43,067 nucleotides of DNA from positions 1-43,067 of the forward strand of contig CASDXQ010000020.1 in assembly GCA_949285145.1 (NCBI GenBank). The letters are read 5' to 3'. Below are positions 17,299 through 25,933 of the stretch, piece by piece. The position numbers and the translations under genes were made by a program. Positions within the stretch are counted from its first letter, which is position 1; each line of letters begins with the position of its first letter. Origin of the DNA: an uncultured Spirochaetales bacterium (GTDB taxonomy: Bacteria; Spirochaetota; Spirochaetia; Sphaerochaetales; Sphaerochaetaceae). Under the pieces are notes generated by a model. It worked only from the letters and a program-made list of their open reading frames with translations, was not told the DNA's origin and did no database searches.

Positions 17299-18738
17299 TT
17301 GATTTGTCTTACTATCGCTGAAAGTACAATTGCCGATGCCGTTGAGAAAGTCAGGGCACAGAGGCAGTATATAGATATGGCAGAACTCAGACTCGATTAT
17401 CTTACCAAGGACGAGTGTGAGAAAGCCTGCACATTCCCCGCCCTTGTCGATGTTCCGTGCATTGTCACGAACAGAAGGGTTCAGGACGGTGGAAAATGCA
17501 GTCTCAGTGAAAAGCATAGAAGGAATCAGCTTCTGAAGGCGCTGGATGGCGATTTCAGATATGTCGATATCGAGGAAGATCTCAAAAGAGGGGAACTTGA
17601 TGAGAAAGCAGAGGAACGCGGGGTGAAGATCATCCGCTCCCTGCATGACTTCGAGAAAGTTCCGGATGATATTTTCGCACGCATACAGCAGCTGAGAAAG
17701 AGAGCAGATGTCGCAAAAGTCGCGGTCACGCCGCGCGGTATAGCGGATGTAATAACACTTTTCAATGCACAGAAGGAACTTGAAGGCACAGACAAGATAA
17801 TCATCGGAATGGGTCCTTACGGGATTCCGACCAGGATCCTCTACAAGAGGATGGGCTCCATGCTCACCTTCTGTTCTGACAATCAGACTGCACCGGGGCA
17901 GCTTTCCAGCAGAATTCTCAAAGAGCTTTATCATGCGGATGAAGTCAATGACAGAACTGCCATCTATGGAATAATCGGGAATAATGTCACGCAAAGCCTG
18001 TCCCCGATGATCCATAACCCCGGCTTCAGAGGAATAAAGTACAATGCCATATACGTGCCTTTTCTTGTTGATGCGGTGAGAAGTTTCTTCGCTCTTGCCG
18101 AGAATCTTCAGATGAGGGGCTTCTCGGTCACAGTTCCTCATAAGGTGGAGGTTCTTTCCTATTGCGGCAACATCACAAGGGAGGTCAAGCAGATCGGAGC
18201 CTGCAACACTGTCGTCAGGATGCCGGGTCTCTGGAAGGCAATAAACACGGATTATTACGGTTTCCTCGCCCCGATTGAAAAAGATATTGAAAGCGGAAGG
18301 ATAAAAAGCGCGCTTGTCATAGGTGCAGGCGGTGCATCAAATGCCATTGTCTGGGCTCTCAGAAACAGAAATGTGAAGGTGACAATTCTCAACAGAACGC
18401 TTTCCCGTGCCGAGAAAATAGCGCAGGTGAACATCTGTCAGTTTGACAGACTGGATAATGCCAGAGCTTATGAAGGACAGGTTGATCTGATCGTGCAGAC
18501 GACGACTGTCGGACAGGACGGATGGGAGAATCCGGTGGAAGGTTTCCGCTTTACAGGCCGTGAGATCTGTTATGACATTGTTTACCAGCCGAGGATCACG
18601 AAATTCCTTTCCGACGCACAGGCGGCAGGCTGCAGTATCCATACAGGTCTTGAAATGCTGATCGGTCAGGGCAAGCTCCAGTTCGAGGCTTTCACTGGCT
18701 ACCATTATCCGCGCGGCGTCAGGATCGATATCAGCTGA
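17299..18738 (+). CDS. aroDE: Bifunctional 3-dehydroquinate dehydratase / shikimate dehydrogenase
   Basis: Fusion of shikimate steps 3 and 4, 479 residues. Residues 1-220 are type I dehydroquinase: MAELRLDYL, CIVTNRR, the catalytic H116 (SLHDF) and Schiff-base K140 (AKVAVTP), then TFCSDNQTAPGQLSS. Residues 222-479 are AroE: IIGNNVTQSLSPMIHN, FSVTVPHK with K282, ACNTVV, NTDYYGF with D318, the GAGGASNAI nucleotide loop followed by NRT (an NADP-type motif), and GLEMLIGQG. Fusion order matches that known from plants, chlamydiae and some spirochaetes. The start is taken as TTG 17299 because AAGGAG ends 7 bases before it and the product then begins MICLTIAES. It converges on the XPB operon with an 8-base overlap. 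Confidence 0.93.
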   Translation: MICLTIAESTIADAVEKVRAQRQYIDMAELRLDYLTKDECEKACTFPALVDVPCIVTNRRVQDGGKCSLSEKHRRNQLLKALDGDFRYVDIEEDLKRGELDEKAEERGVKIIRSLHDFEKVPDDIFARIQQLRKRADVAKVAVTPRGIADVITLFNAQKELEGTDKIIIGMGPYGIPTRILYKRMGSMLTFCSDNQTAPGQLSSRILKELYHADEVNDRTAIYGIIGNNVTQSLSPMIHNPGFRGIKYNAIYVPFLVDAVRSFFALAENLQMRGFSVTVPHKVEVLSYCGNITREVKQIGACNTVVRMPGLWKAINTDYYGFLAPIEKDIESGRIKSALVIGAGGASNAIVWALRNRNVKVTILNRTLSRAEKIAQVNICQFDRLDNARAYEGQVDLIVQTTTVGQDGWENPVEGFRFTGREICYDIVYQPRITKFLSDAQAAGCSIHTGLEMLIGQGKLQFEAFTGYHYPRGVRIDIS

Positions 18739-20470
18739 TCATCTCTTTTATCTTGAAAATCCTGCTGACGGGAATCTCATGATTTCCTCCATCCTCGTCC
18801 AGAACAGACAGGATGCTTTCCGCCCCGTCTCCTTCGAGTTTTTCAAATGAACAGACAAGCTTTTCATCAACGGTTGTTATTTCAAAAAGGGCATCGTTTC
18901 TGGCGATGTTCTTTTTTATGAATGACAGCTTCGACTGGAAATTGAAACCGGAAATGCTTCTTGAAAAAGGGATGACCTTGTCTTTTACTATCTGGCTTTC
19001 AGAAAGAATGTAGCCGGCTGAAAGCAGTTCAAGATATGCATCCCTGTTATCATCAGAGGCTTTTTTCCTTATTTCAATGGCAAGGAGGTTCTTATAATAA
19101 TCAGGTTTTTCCTCACGCATGAGAGGAATGTCCTTTATATTGAAAGGCTTTGCCGGGGGAGGACATATTATTGCATCATCTTTCTCGTCTCCGCTCTCTT
19201 CCCTGACGGTTTTTCCGAGCATGTCGAAACCTGAGTAGGTGAGGATGACCCGCCACTGCTTTTCCGTTGATTTCCTCATGAGGAATCCTGTGCTGCCGAC
19301 CCTTTTGATTATGTGTATTTTCATCAGCGGCAGACGGCTTATTATTCCGGCTCTATCCTCACTTGTCTCAAGGTATATGCAGTCATACATCCTGAGTGAG
19401 TTGTAGTCATCCCACCATGAACGTATGCGGTTTTCAACTCCGGCGCTCACTTTGCATCCAGAGAAGGATGATATGATATCATCAGCAGTAAGAGAGCAGT
19501 CAAAACCGTTTCTGATGCTGTCCCTGTTTATTTCAAGAGTGACCATTGTGTCCACGAGAGAAGGGAATGTGTACAGATGGAAAATGCTGTTTCTGCTGCA
19601 GCTGTGATAGCGGATGGTGAAATCCGCACAGACATAGACCGTGGATTCTTCATCATTTCTGTCTTCATCACCCAGTATGAAGTCGAGGCCTCCTGTGCCT
19701 GCTGCACATTCTTCCCTGAAAACGGATGACATGCATTTCCTCACACCTTCTGCATTCAGGAATGAAGAAAGGGATACAGCCATCCGTGCTGCGTTTACGG
19801 ACATTCCTGAAGCGGCCGAGAGCAGCTGGGCTTTGATCGCATCCAGCTCCTGAGCAAAGAATGAGGCAAGTTTCCCTATGTCATCGAAAAGATCAAGCTG
19901 CTCTCCAAGTGTGAGAAATGCATCATAAAGACAGTCCACTTCACCGGAATCAAGACGCGGAAAGATGTATTTCCATGTCTTTGAAATATCTCTCCGACTT
20001 GTAATTGTCCTTATTGCATAGAAGGCTCTCAGCGTATCGCGCAGGAATATCGTGCGTTTTTCACTCACAAGCCAGGATGAGAAAACGGAGAGACTTACAA
20101 GCGGAGTGTAGTCGTACATCGAATTGAGATCCAGTTTTCCCTCTTCATCACAAAGCAGGAGGGTACGTCTGATCAGTGAGCTGATCATCCTGCTGACATA
20201 GCGCATATCATAGTCTGAAAAGAAATTCCTGACACAAGAAGGCTCAATTGGGCCGAATATGCTGATGAGGGATAGTATCCTGCTTTCATCATCGCAGACG
20301 CCTGAAATGAGATTCTCCTTCACGGCGGTGGAAGAGAAAAAATGCATCAGAGACTCAGTTATTCCGGCCCTGCTGAATGGCATGGGAATCCTGCCCAGAT
20401 AAAGGGAGGCAAGATCAAGCAGGCTGTTCTCATCAAGTTGTGACAGATAGGAGGCAAAATCCATGCTCAT
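18731..20470 (-). CDS. Helicase-associated protein, XPB partner (Helicase_C_3-like)
   Basis: 579 residues, no enzyme motif seen. The N-terminus (FASYLSQLDENSLLDLASLYLGRIP) and the block VYVCADFTIRYHS...LEINRDSIRNGF...TADDIISSFSG look like the XPB/Ssl2-like helicase-associated proteins best known from Actinobacteria (Helicase_C_3 region). This is a by-eye match and not certain. The start codon overlaps the XPB helicase stop as TGATG, with GGAG upstream, so the two should be made in step. It probably binds or regulates the helicase; whether it has nuclease activity like archaeal Bax1 cannot be said, as no nuclease motif is evident. Confidence 0.72.
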   Translation of the reverse strand: MSMDFASYLSQLDENSLLDLASLYLGRIPMPFSRAGITESLMHFFSSTAVKENLISGVCDDESRILSLISIFGPIEPSCVRNFFSDYDMRYVSRMISSLIRRTLLLCDEEGKLDLNSMYDYTPLVSLSVFSSWLVSEKRTIFLRDTLRAFYAIRTITSRRDISKTWKYIFPRLDSGEVDCLYDAFLTLGEQLDLFDDIGKLASFFAQELDAIKAQLLSAASGMSVNAARMAVSLSSFLNAEGVRKCMSSVFREECAAGTGGLDFILGDEDRNDEESTVYVCADFTIRYHSCSRNSIFHLYTFPSLVDTMVTLEINRDSIRNGFDCSLTADDIISSFSGCKVSAGVENRIRSWWDDYNSLRMYDCIYLETSEDRAGIISRLPLMKIHIIKRVGSTGFLMRKSTEKQWRVILTYSGFDMLGKTVREESGDEKDDAIICPPPAKPFNIKDIPLMREEKPDYYKNLLAIEIRKKASDDNRDAYLELLSAGYILSESQIVKDKVIPFSRSISGFNFQSKLSFIKKNIARNDALFEITTVDEKLVCSFEKLEGDGAESILSVLDEDGGNHEIPVSRIFKIKEMIS

Positions 20471-22125
20471 CAGGCATTCTCCACGATATAGCTGTAACCC
20501 TGCTCACAAAGGAATTTCTGACGGTTGAGCGAGAAGTCCTCTTCTTTTGAGTATCTGGTCACAAGGGTATAGAAATGACTGTCGATATTCTTAGGACGGA
20601 GAATCCGTCCCAGTCTCTGTGCTTCCTCCTGTCTTGAGCCGAAGGTTCCAGAAACCTGTATTGCGACACTTGCATCGGGAAGGTCGATTGCGTAATTCGC
20701 AACCTTGGAGACGATGAGCACATGTATCTTTCCATCCCTGAATTCCTGATACAGCTCATCGCGTCTGAGATTGTTCATGGCCCCTGTGATCATGGGAAAT
20801 GAAAATGTCTTCTGAATTTCCCTTAGCTGATCAAGATACTGGCCGATTATGAGGATCTGGCGGCCTTCATGTTCTTCCAGCAGCCTCCTGACCACATCTG
20901 TCTTTGCCGGATTCTTTGCCGCGATCTTTATCTTTTCACTCCCCGGTGCTGCCGCATACTCAAGTTCCATGTCAGGTGGAAGGGGAACCCTGATTTCATG
21001 ACAGTATGCCGTTGCAATGAAGCCTTTCTTCTCAAGTTCCGACCACGGGACATCGTAGCGTTTCGGGCCGACAAGTGAGAAAACATCTCTTTCCTTCCCG
21101 TCTTCCCTTATTAGAGTTGCGGTCAGGCCGAGTCTGTAGACAGCCTGAAGGGATGCGGAAAGCTGGAATACAGGAGCAGGAAGGACGTGTACTTCATCAT
21201 AGATCACGAGACCCCAGCTGTGTGATGCGATATTCCTGAAATTCCTCATCTCCTGCTCTTCGTTGCCGTGGTTGATCAGCATTGAATATGTGCATACTGT
21301 CACAGGCTTTATTTCCTTGACTGCGGAACCGTATTCACCGACATCATCCTGGCTGAGTGTTGTCTTGTCGAGGATTTCCCTTATCCATTGATGGACAGCT
21401 GAGACATTGGGTGCGAGGATGAGAGTGCTTGTCTTCAGCGCGGCCATTGCGGCAAGTCCGACTATGGTTTTCCCGCTTCCGCATGGAAGTACGATTGTTC
21501 CGTATCCAGCACCTTTTGCTCCATCTGCATAGAATGCTTTGAGGCTGTCTTTCTGGTAATTTCTCAGTCCGAATTTCCTTCCGCTAAGTGTCTCTTCTCT
21601 CAGAGAGATGTCAAGTGGCAGTCCTTTTTTCAGCGGAATGAGATCATTGACGGGAAAATTGCCGTATATCAGCTTCAGCTTCAGCTCTCCGCGCTTAGAC
21701 ATCGGAATGATGAAATCATCATCAAGCCTCTCCTCAAGATACGGAAGCAGGGATTTCATCGAAAGCAGCTGAGTCCTGTAGATGTCTTTTGAACATGTCA
21801 GGAGGAATCTGTCATCATCGTACTCCTCGAAGCATAGTGCGCCGAAACGGGAGTAGTTGTCCTCAATGTAGTACTTTACGACTTCAGGGATTTCAAATCT
21901 GGAATATTTCTCAAGAGTTCCCGTTATGAAGTCAAGGCTTACGCCTGCACTGCAGGCATTCCATATTGTGATATTTGTTATCGCAAAGGTATGCAGATGC
22001 TCAGGAGATTTCACAAGCTCGCTGAAACTTGCAATTGCATCCCTGCATTCATCCGCTGCGGGACTGTGAACATCAAGAAGCATTGTCCTGTCAGACTGTA
22101 CTATAAGAGGTCTGTCATCATTCAT
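20470..22125 (-). CDS. XPB/Rad25-type DNA repair helicase
   Basis: Superfamily 2 helicase of 551 residues. Helicase motifs: Q-motif-like FGLRNYQKDSLKAF, Walker A PCGSGKT (214-220), the DEVH box (310-313), GLTATLIREDGK with the XPB-diagnostic RED motif (340-342), and QRLGRILRP (motif VI). The N-terminal 180 residues form the XPB damage-recognition-like region. In eukaryotes XPB opens DNA in TFIIH; bacterial homologues occur in spirochaetes, actinobacteria and others, with unclear function. It overlaps aroC by 8 bases upstream and its partner gene by 1 base downstream. Confidence 0.9.
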   Translation of the reverse strand: MNDDRPLIVQSDRTMLLDVHSPAADECRDAIASFSELVKSPEHLHTFAITNITIWNACSAGVSLDFITGTLEKYSRFEIPEVVKYYIEDNYSRFGALCFEEYDDDRFLLTCSKDIYRTQLLSMKSLLPYLEERLDDDFIIPMSKRGELKLKLIYGNFPVNDLIPLKKGLPLDISLREETLSGRKFGLRNYQKDSLKAFYADGAKGAGYGTIVLPCGSGKTIVGLAAMAALKTSTLILAPNVSAVHQWIREILDKTTLSQDDVGEYGSAVKEIKPVTVCTYSMLINHGNEEQEMRNFRNIASHSWGLVIYDEVHVLPAPVFQLSASLQAVYRLGLTATLIREDGKERDVFSLVGPKRYDVPWSELEKKGFIATAYCHEIRVPLPPDMELEYAAAPGSEKIKIAAKNPAKTDVVRRLLEEHEGRQILIIGQYLDQLREIQKTFSFPMITGAMNNLRRDELYQEFRDGKIHVLIVSKVANYAIDLPDASVAIQVSGTFGSRQEEAQRLGRILRPKNIDSHFYTLVTRYSKEEDFSLNRQKFLCEQGYSYIVENA

Positions 22126-23182
22126 AGGCTTTCTCTCTGAGGTAAAAATCCGCGATTGTCAGTGCGGCCATGGCTTCAACGACGACGAGGGCGCGCGGCA
22201 CGATGCATGGATCATGCCGTCCGTGTATCTCGATTTTCCTTTCATTCATCTGTCTGTCCACCGTGTTCTGAATCCTGCTGATGGAGGGTGTAGGCTTGAA
22301 TGCCGCGCTGAAGATGATGGCCTCTCCACTGCTTATGCCGCCGAGGATACCGCCTGAATGGTTTGTCCTGAAAGCAGCCCTGCCGTCCTGCACATGCATT
22401 TCATCATTGAAACTGCTGCCTCTCATTTGTGCGGTTCTGAATCCGTCCCCGATTTCAAATCCCTTGCAGGCACCGATTGACATCACGGCTCTGGCAAGGG
22501 CTGCATTCAGCTTGTCGAAACATGGATCTCCCAGTCCTGCGGGAACACCGAAAATGCGGCATTCCACAATACCCCCGACACTGTCGTTCGCGGCCCTTGC
22601 ATCGTCTATCTGCTTTTCAAAAAGCGGAACCATGTCAGAATTCACGGCGCCGAAATCATTGCCGAAGGGGTAGGAGAACTCAGTGGAAGGATCTTTCACC
22701 ATTCCGATAGAACGTATTCCCGCATGTATCTCGATCCCTTTTTCCCTGAGGAAGAGTTTTGCAAGTGCGCCTGCGGCGACACGGCATGCGGTTTCGCGTC
22801 CCGAGCTTCTGCCGCCACCGCGGTAATCCACATTGCCGTATTTGACAAAATAAGTGTAATCGGCATGGCTTGGACGGAAAACATCCTTTATGTCATTGTA
22901 ATCATTGCTTTTCTGTTCTTTGTTTCCAATGACGAAACAGATCGGAGCTCCTGTCGTTTTTCCTTCAAAGACACCCGAGAGGATTTCAGGTCTGTCTTCT
23001 TCGCAGCGGCTTGTTGAAAAGCGGTTCTTTCCTCCGCGTCTTCTTTCCATCTCGCTTATTATGAAATCCTCATCAATTGCTATTCCTGAGGGAAAGCCAT
23101 CGAGTATGCCGCCTATGGCTCTGCCATGGGATTCCCCGAATGTAGTGAGCGTAAGTAATGTTCCGAAACTATTTCCCGCCAT
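22118..23182 (-). CDS. aroC: Chorismate synthase
   Basis: Last shikimate-pathway enzyme (EPSP to chorismate, needs reduced FMN); 354 residues. Signatures: FGESHG near the N-terminus, GKNRFSTSRCEEDRPEILSG, RPSHADYTYFVKYG, DYRGGGRSSGRETACRVAAG and FRTNHSGGILGGIS. The frame is open 22 codons further, but the ATG at 23182 has AAGGAGG six bases before it and gives the usual MAGNSFG start. It overlaps aroK by 14 bases. Downstream it overlaps the XPB helicase gene, so an amino-acid gene pair and a repair helicase share one mRNA. Confidence 0.96.
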   Translation of the reverse strand: MAGNSFGTLLTLTTFGESHGRAIGGILDGFPSGIAIDEDFIISEMERRRGGKNRFSTSRCEEDRPEILSGVFEGKTTGAPICFVIGNKEQKSNDYNDIKDVFRPSHADYTYFVKYGNVDYRGGGRSSGRETACRVAAGALAKLFLREKGIEIHAGIRSIGMVKDPSTEFSYPFGNDFGAVNSDMVPLFEKQIDDARAANDSVGGIVECRIFGVPAGLGDPCFDKLNAALARAVMSIGACKGFEIGDGFRTAQMRGSSFNDEMHVQDGRAAFRTNHSGGILGGISSGEAIIFSAAFKPTPSISRIQNTVDRQMNERKIEIHGRHDPCIVPRALVVVEAMAALTIADFYLREKAYE

Positions 23183-23699
23183 CAAGAACCTCCTTAATCT
23201 CTCTTTCGATTCTTTCTTTCGTTCTGCCGATGTCTTCATATACCTCAAGGTTGATGATTATATCGGCATATTCCTCGTATATCCGGCTACGCCTTTCATA
23301 TATGATATGGAACGAACCCTGCGGATCAGACGGATCCAGAAAAGGAGGAATACCGTTTCCCAGTATTTTTTCAAGAAGCAGGTTTTCATTCCGCTTGAGG
23401 TATACGATCTTTCCTTTTTCCTTTATGAGTTTCATCAGCGCAATGTTGTCAGCCGCACCGCCGCCGAGTGAGAGTACGCCATCTGAATGCTCATCAAGGT
23501 ATTTTCTCACAGTTTCCAGCTCACGCATCATGAATGCTTCCTGCCCATGTGCACTGTAAAAAGAACGCACGGATGTTATATCCGGCATCATGAGAAGCAG
23601 ATCATCGCTGTCGGCACATGTCATGCCTGCATCCTCTGCGATCAGCGGTGCGAACGTGCTTTTCCCGCAATGCTTCATTCCAACGAAAAAAAGATGCAT
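23169..23699 (-). CDS. aroK: Shikimate kinase
   Basis: ATP-dependent 3-phosphorylation of shikimate; 176 residues, the usual size. Walker A GMKHCGKST, the substrate-binding ADSDDLL, HGQEAFMMRELE after the shikimate-binding Arg, and SLGGGAA (the GGG loop) are present. The lid region around IPPFLDPSDPQGSF is somewhat longer than average. AAGGAG lies five bases before the ATG. First gene of the aroK-aroC-XPB-partner operon. Confidence 0.92.
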   Translation of the reverse strand: MHLFFVGMKHCGKSTFAPLIAEDAGMTCADSDDLLLMMPDITSVRSFYSAHGQEAFMMRELETVRKYLDEHSDGVLSLGGGAADNIALMKLIKEKGKIVYLKRNENLLLEKILGNGIPPFLDPSDPQGSFHIIYERRSRIYEEYADIIINLEVYEDIGRTKERIEREIKEVLDGGK

Positions 23700-23722
23700 T
23701 TTATCTCCTTGTTTAAAGGGAA

Positions 23723-23728
23723 ATTATA
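23723..23728 (-). promoter_or_regulatory. Possible -10 element of the aroK operon
   Basis: Perfect TATAAT on the minus strand, 23 bases before the aroK ATG. No convincing -35 hexamer lies at the right distance (best TAGACT at 18 bases). Confidence 0.4.
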
Positions 23729-23744
23729 ATATTTTTGCATCTTT

Positions 23745-24197
23745 TCAGTCTAGATAATCAAGATCGGTGCTGTGAAGCTCTGCCAGCTCTGGCTTATATG
23801 CACCGTTGAGTGCCTCATCCTTTCTTCTGCGTGTGAATCGGAAGAAGGCCCTTTTCTCGTTCTTCTCAAGAAATCTCGCTTCGTTATAGTTTTTCTTCAT
23901 GTCTGAATAGAACTTGTTTTTCTCCACTCTTTTTTTCAGCGCATAGTGGAAAGTGACGACCATCATGTACCAGAAAAAGGAGAGAAACAGCGGGAAAAGC
24001 GTGAAAAGCCCGGTGTATGCCATGATGCTGGCAGAGGGAATGAAGAGTATGAGGAAATTGTTCACGCTCAGCAGAAGCGATACGATAAATGGAATGATCC
24101 AGAAAAATCCCTGCCGTGAGAAAAGAAAGCGGAGACAGGCCAGTGAGGAAAGGACTGTCAGAAGAAGAGATGCGAGAGGGACAATGTATTCAGCCAT
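23745..24197 (-). CDS. Hypothetical membrane protein
   Basis: 150 residues, family not recognised. Three strongly hydrophobic segments (about residues 4-26, 31-53 and 58-84) are followed by a basic, Glu/Lys/Arg-rich cytoplasmic tail with ALKKRVEKNKFYSDMKKNYNEARFLEKNEKR. There is no signal peptide cleavage site. It is divergent from the dGTPase gene with starts only 64 bases apart. No Shine-Dalgarno; TATCAT lies 7 bases before the ATG. It is not clearly linked to aroK downstream, which has its own -10 element. Confidence 0.7.
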   Translation of the reverse strand: MAEYIVPLASLLLTVLSSLACLRFLFSRQGFFWIIPFIVSLLLSVNNFLILFIPSASIMAYTGLFTLFPLFLSFFWYMMVVTFHYALKKRVEKNKFYSDMKKNYNEARFLEKNEKRAFFRFTRRRKDEALNGAYKPELAELHSTDLDYLD

Positions 24198-24204
24198 ATA
24201 ATGT

Positions 24205-24232
24205 ATGATAGTTTAATTTTGCTTTCTTGCAC
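24205..24232 (-). promoter_or_regulatory. Possible leaderless promoter of the hypothetical membrane protein
   Basis: Minus strand TATCAT (24205-24210) 7 bases before ATG 24197. The -35 is weak: GTGCAA (24227-24232) at 16 bases, the reverse of the dGTPase -35 hexamer. Confidence 0.3.
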
Positions 24233-24255
24233 AGCACAAAGTGTTGTTGTACGAT
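24227..24255 (+). promoter_or_regulatory. Possible leaderless promoter of the dGTPase-like gene
   Basis: TTGCAC (24227-24232), 17-base spacer, TACGAT (24250-24255), then 6 bases to ATG 24262. Confidence 0.45.
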
Positions 24256-24261
24256 ATTTCC

Positions 24262-25416
24262 ATGCAGCATATACGAAATCTCATTGACAATGATCTTCTT
24301 GTGAAAAGAGATGCAAAACGTGATGAGGATGTCAGAGGGGCGTTTTACCGTGATATGACGGCAATCATACATTCCTCTCCGTTTTCTCGTCTTAAGCACA
24401 AGACACAGGTCTTCTTCGCTCCTGCCAATGATCATATCTGTACACGTATGGAACATGTGCTTCATGTCGCTTCGATCGCATCAACCATATGCCGCCCGTT
24501 CGGTCTTGACAGCGAGCTTGCATGGGCTATAGGCATGGGGCATGATCTGGGACACACTCCGTTCGGGCATGTGGGCGAGAGGATAATAAGCAAACTCTCT
24601 GAGGAAAGAGGATTCGGCAGTTTCGAGCATGAGGTGAATTCTCTTCGTGTTGTCCGCATGCTGTGCAATCACGGAAAAGGGCTGAACCTCACCTATGCTG
24701 TACAGGACGGTATCGTATCGCACTGCGGAGAATATTTCCTCAAGCGCATAATGCCGACCTTCACACTCAAGGATCTTGATTCGGTCACCACGCGCAAAGG
24801 ACTCATTCCCTCTACATTCGAAGCTGTTGCGGTCCGTTTTTCAGATTCAATCGCTTATCTTGGCCGTGATTACGAAGATGCGCGCAGACTTGGGATTCTT
24901 GATGGGGCACCTTCACTGCCTCTGGCTGTGCGCAATGTTCTCGGTGACAGGAACAGCTCCATCATAAATACTCTGGTAAATGATATCATCGCATCGACAA
25001 GTCAGGATGATGGCATGGGTTTTTCACAGGAAATCTACGAAGCTGTGCTTGAGATGAAGGATTATAACTACAGGAACATATACAGAAGCGAGTTGCTTGC
25101 CGGGTATACCGGATATTTCACGAGACTGCTGCAACTCATCGTGAATTATCTCGACGGGCTCATGTCATCATACGGATATGACAAGAAAGGGTACGATGAA
25201 GAGAAGAACATGCTTGCCGCAGGTTTCTATTCCCATCTCATGGAGTTAAAGGACAAATACATTGAGAAGGAAGGGAGCTGTGCACGTCTGGTTCTGGATT
25301 ATGTTGCCGGAATGAGTGACAATTTCGCGCTTGACTGCGCCAACGAAATACTCAAGCCGGAGCATCTCAATGACAGAATAGAGCAGAGCCAGAGAGGCAA
25401 ATGGTTTGATGTCTAG
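24262..25416 (+). CDS. dGTPase-like HD-domain triphosphohydrolase
   Basis: 384 residues, of the deoxyguanosinetriphosphate triphosphohydrolase-like family, which cleaves dNTPs to the deoxynucleoside and triphosphate. PFSRLKHKTQVF, RMEHVLHV (metal His), MGHDLGHTPFGHVGE (HD motif) and FEAVAVRFSDSIAYLGRDYEDA with the fourth metal Asp are all present. The frame opens at GTG 24241, but ATG 24262 is preferred as it stands 6 bases after a -10 hexamer; neither start has a ribosome binding site. It converges on nrdR with a 4-base overlap, putting two dNTP-supply genes together. Confidence 0.87.
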   Translation: MQHIRNLIDNDLLVKRDAKRDEDVRGAFYRDMTAIIHSSPFSRLKHKTQVFFAPANDHICTRMEHVLHVASIASTICRPFGLDSELAWAIGMGHDLGHTPFGHVGERIISKLSEERGFGSFEHEVNSLRVVRMLCNHGKGLNLTYAVQDGIVSHCGEYFLKRIMPTFTLKDLDSVTTRKGLIPSTFEAVAVRFSDSIAYLGRDYEDARRLGILDGAPSLPLAVRNVLGDRNSSIINTLVNDIIASTSQDDGMGFSQEIYEAVLEMKDYNYRNIYRSELLAGYTGYFTRLLQLIVNYLDGLMSSYGYDKKGYDEEKNMLAAGFYSHLMELKDKYIEKEGSCARLVLDYVAGMSDNFALDCANEILKPEHLNDRIEQSQRGKWFDV

Positions 25417-25898
25417 TTTTGTTCTTCACTCTCGTCGCCGACGGTTCTGGCGATGTTTTCTATTTCGCTGATGAATTTATTCACATCATCGAATTCCCTG
25501 TAGACGGAGGCGAAACGCACATAGGCCACCTTTGATACCTTGTAAAGTTCCTTGAGCGTTGTCTCTCCGATATCAAGCGATGTGATCTTGCGGGTGTGTT
25601 CGGTTTTTCTGTTTATCTCATCTTCTATGCTGTTGAGAAGTTTTTCGATTGTTCCCTGACTGAGCCTGAGTTTTTCCGTACAGGTTCTCACTCCGCGTTC
25701 GATCTTGCTTATATCAAAAGGCTGTTCGCTTCCGTCTTTCTTTATGACAATAAGGGGCTTTTCCTCTATGCGTTCATAGCTTGTGAAACGGAACCCGCAG
25801 GAGAGGCATTGTCTTCTTCTCCTTATCGCAGAGCCGTCTCTGATCTGCCTTGATTCAAGAACCTTGTCTTCTATTGAGGAACATCGCGGACATTTCAT
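25413..25898 (-). CDS. nrdR: Transcriptional repressor NrdR
   Basis: Zinc-ribbon plus ATP-cone repressor of ribonucleotide reductase genes; 161 residues, the usual size. MKCPRCSSIEDKVLESRQ and RRRRQCLSCGFRFTSYER form the zinc ribbon with four cysteines. IVIKKDGSEQPFDISKIERGV begins the ATP-cone that reads ATP/dATP levels. No ribonucleotide reductase gene is in the window. ATG 25898 lacks a Shine-Dalgarno and is 6 bases after TAGAAT, so a leaderless mRNA is likely. It is divergent from the ACT-domain gene. Confidence 0.95.
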   Translation of the reverse strand: MKCPRCSSIEDKVLESRQIRDGSAIRRRRQCLSCGFRFTSYERIEEKPLIVIKKDGSEQPFDISKIERGVRTCTEKLRLSQGTIEKLLNSIEDEINRKTEHTRKITSLDIGETTLKELYKVSKVAYVRFASVYREFDDVNKFISEIENIARTVGDESEEQN

Positions 25899-25904
25899 AT
25901 ATCC

Positions 25905-25933
25905 ATTCTACAAAAGTCATGCAAGACTCTCAA
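25905..25933 (-). promoter_or_regulatory. Possible leaderless promoter of nrdR
   Basis: Minus strand TTGAGA (25928-25933), 17-base spacer, TAGAAT (25905-25910), then 6 bases to ATG 25898. Confidence 0.5.

Noticed and set aside
17176-18141. A 322-codon N-terminal extension of the ABC-F reading frame
   Set aside because: It runs antisense to the shikimate dehydrogenase half and part of the dehydroquinase half of aroDE, both of which have full motifs. The ABC-F protein has a natural start at 17175 with a promoter directly upstream.
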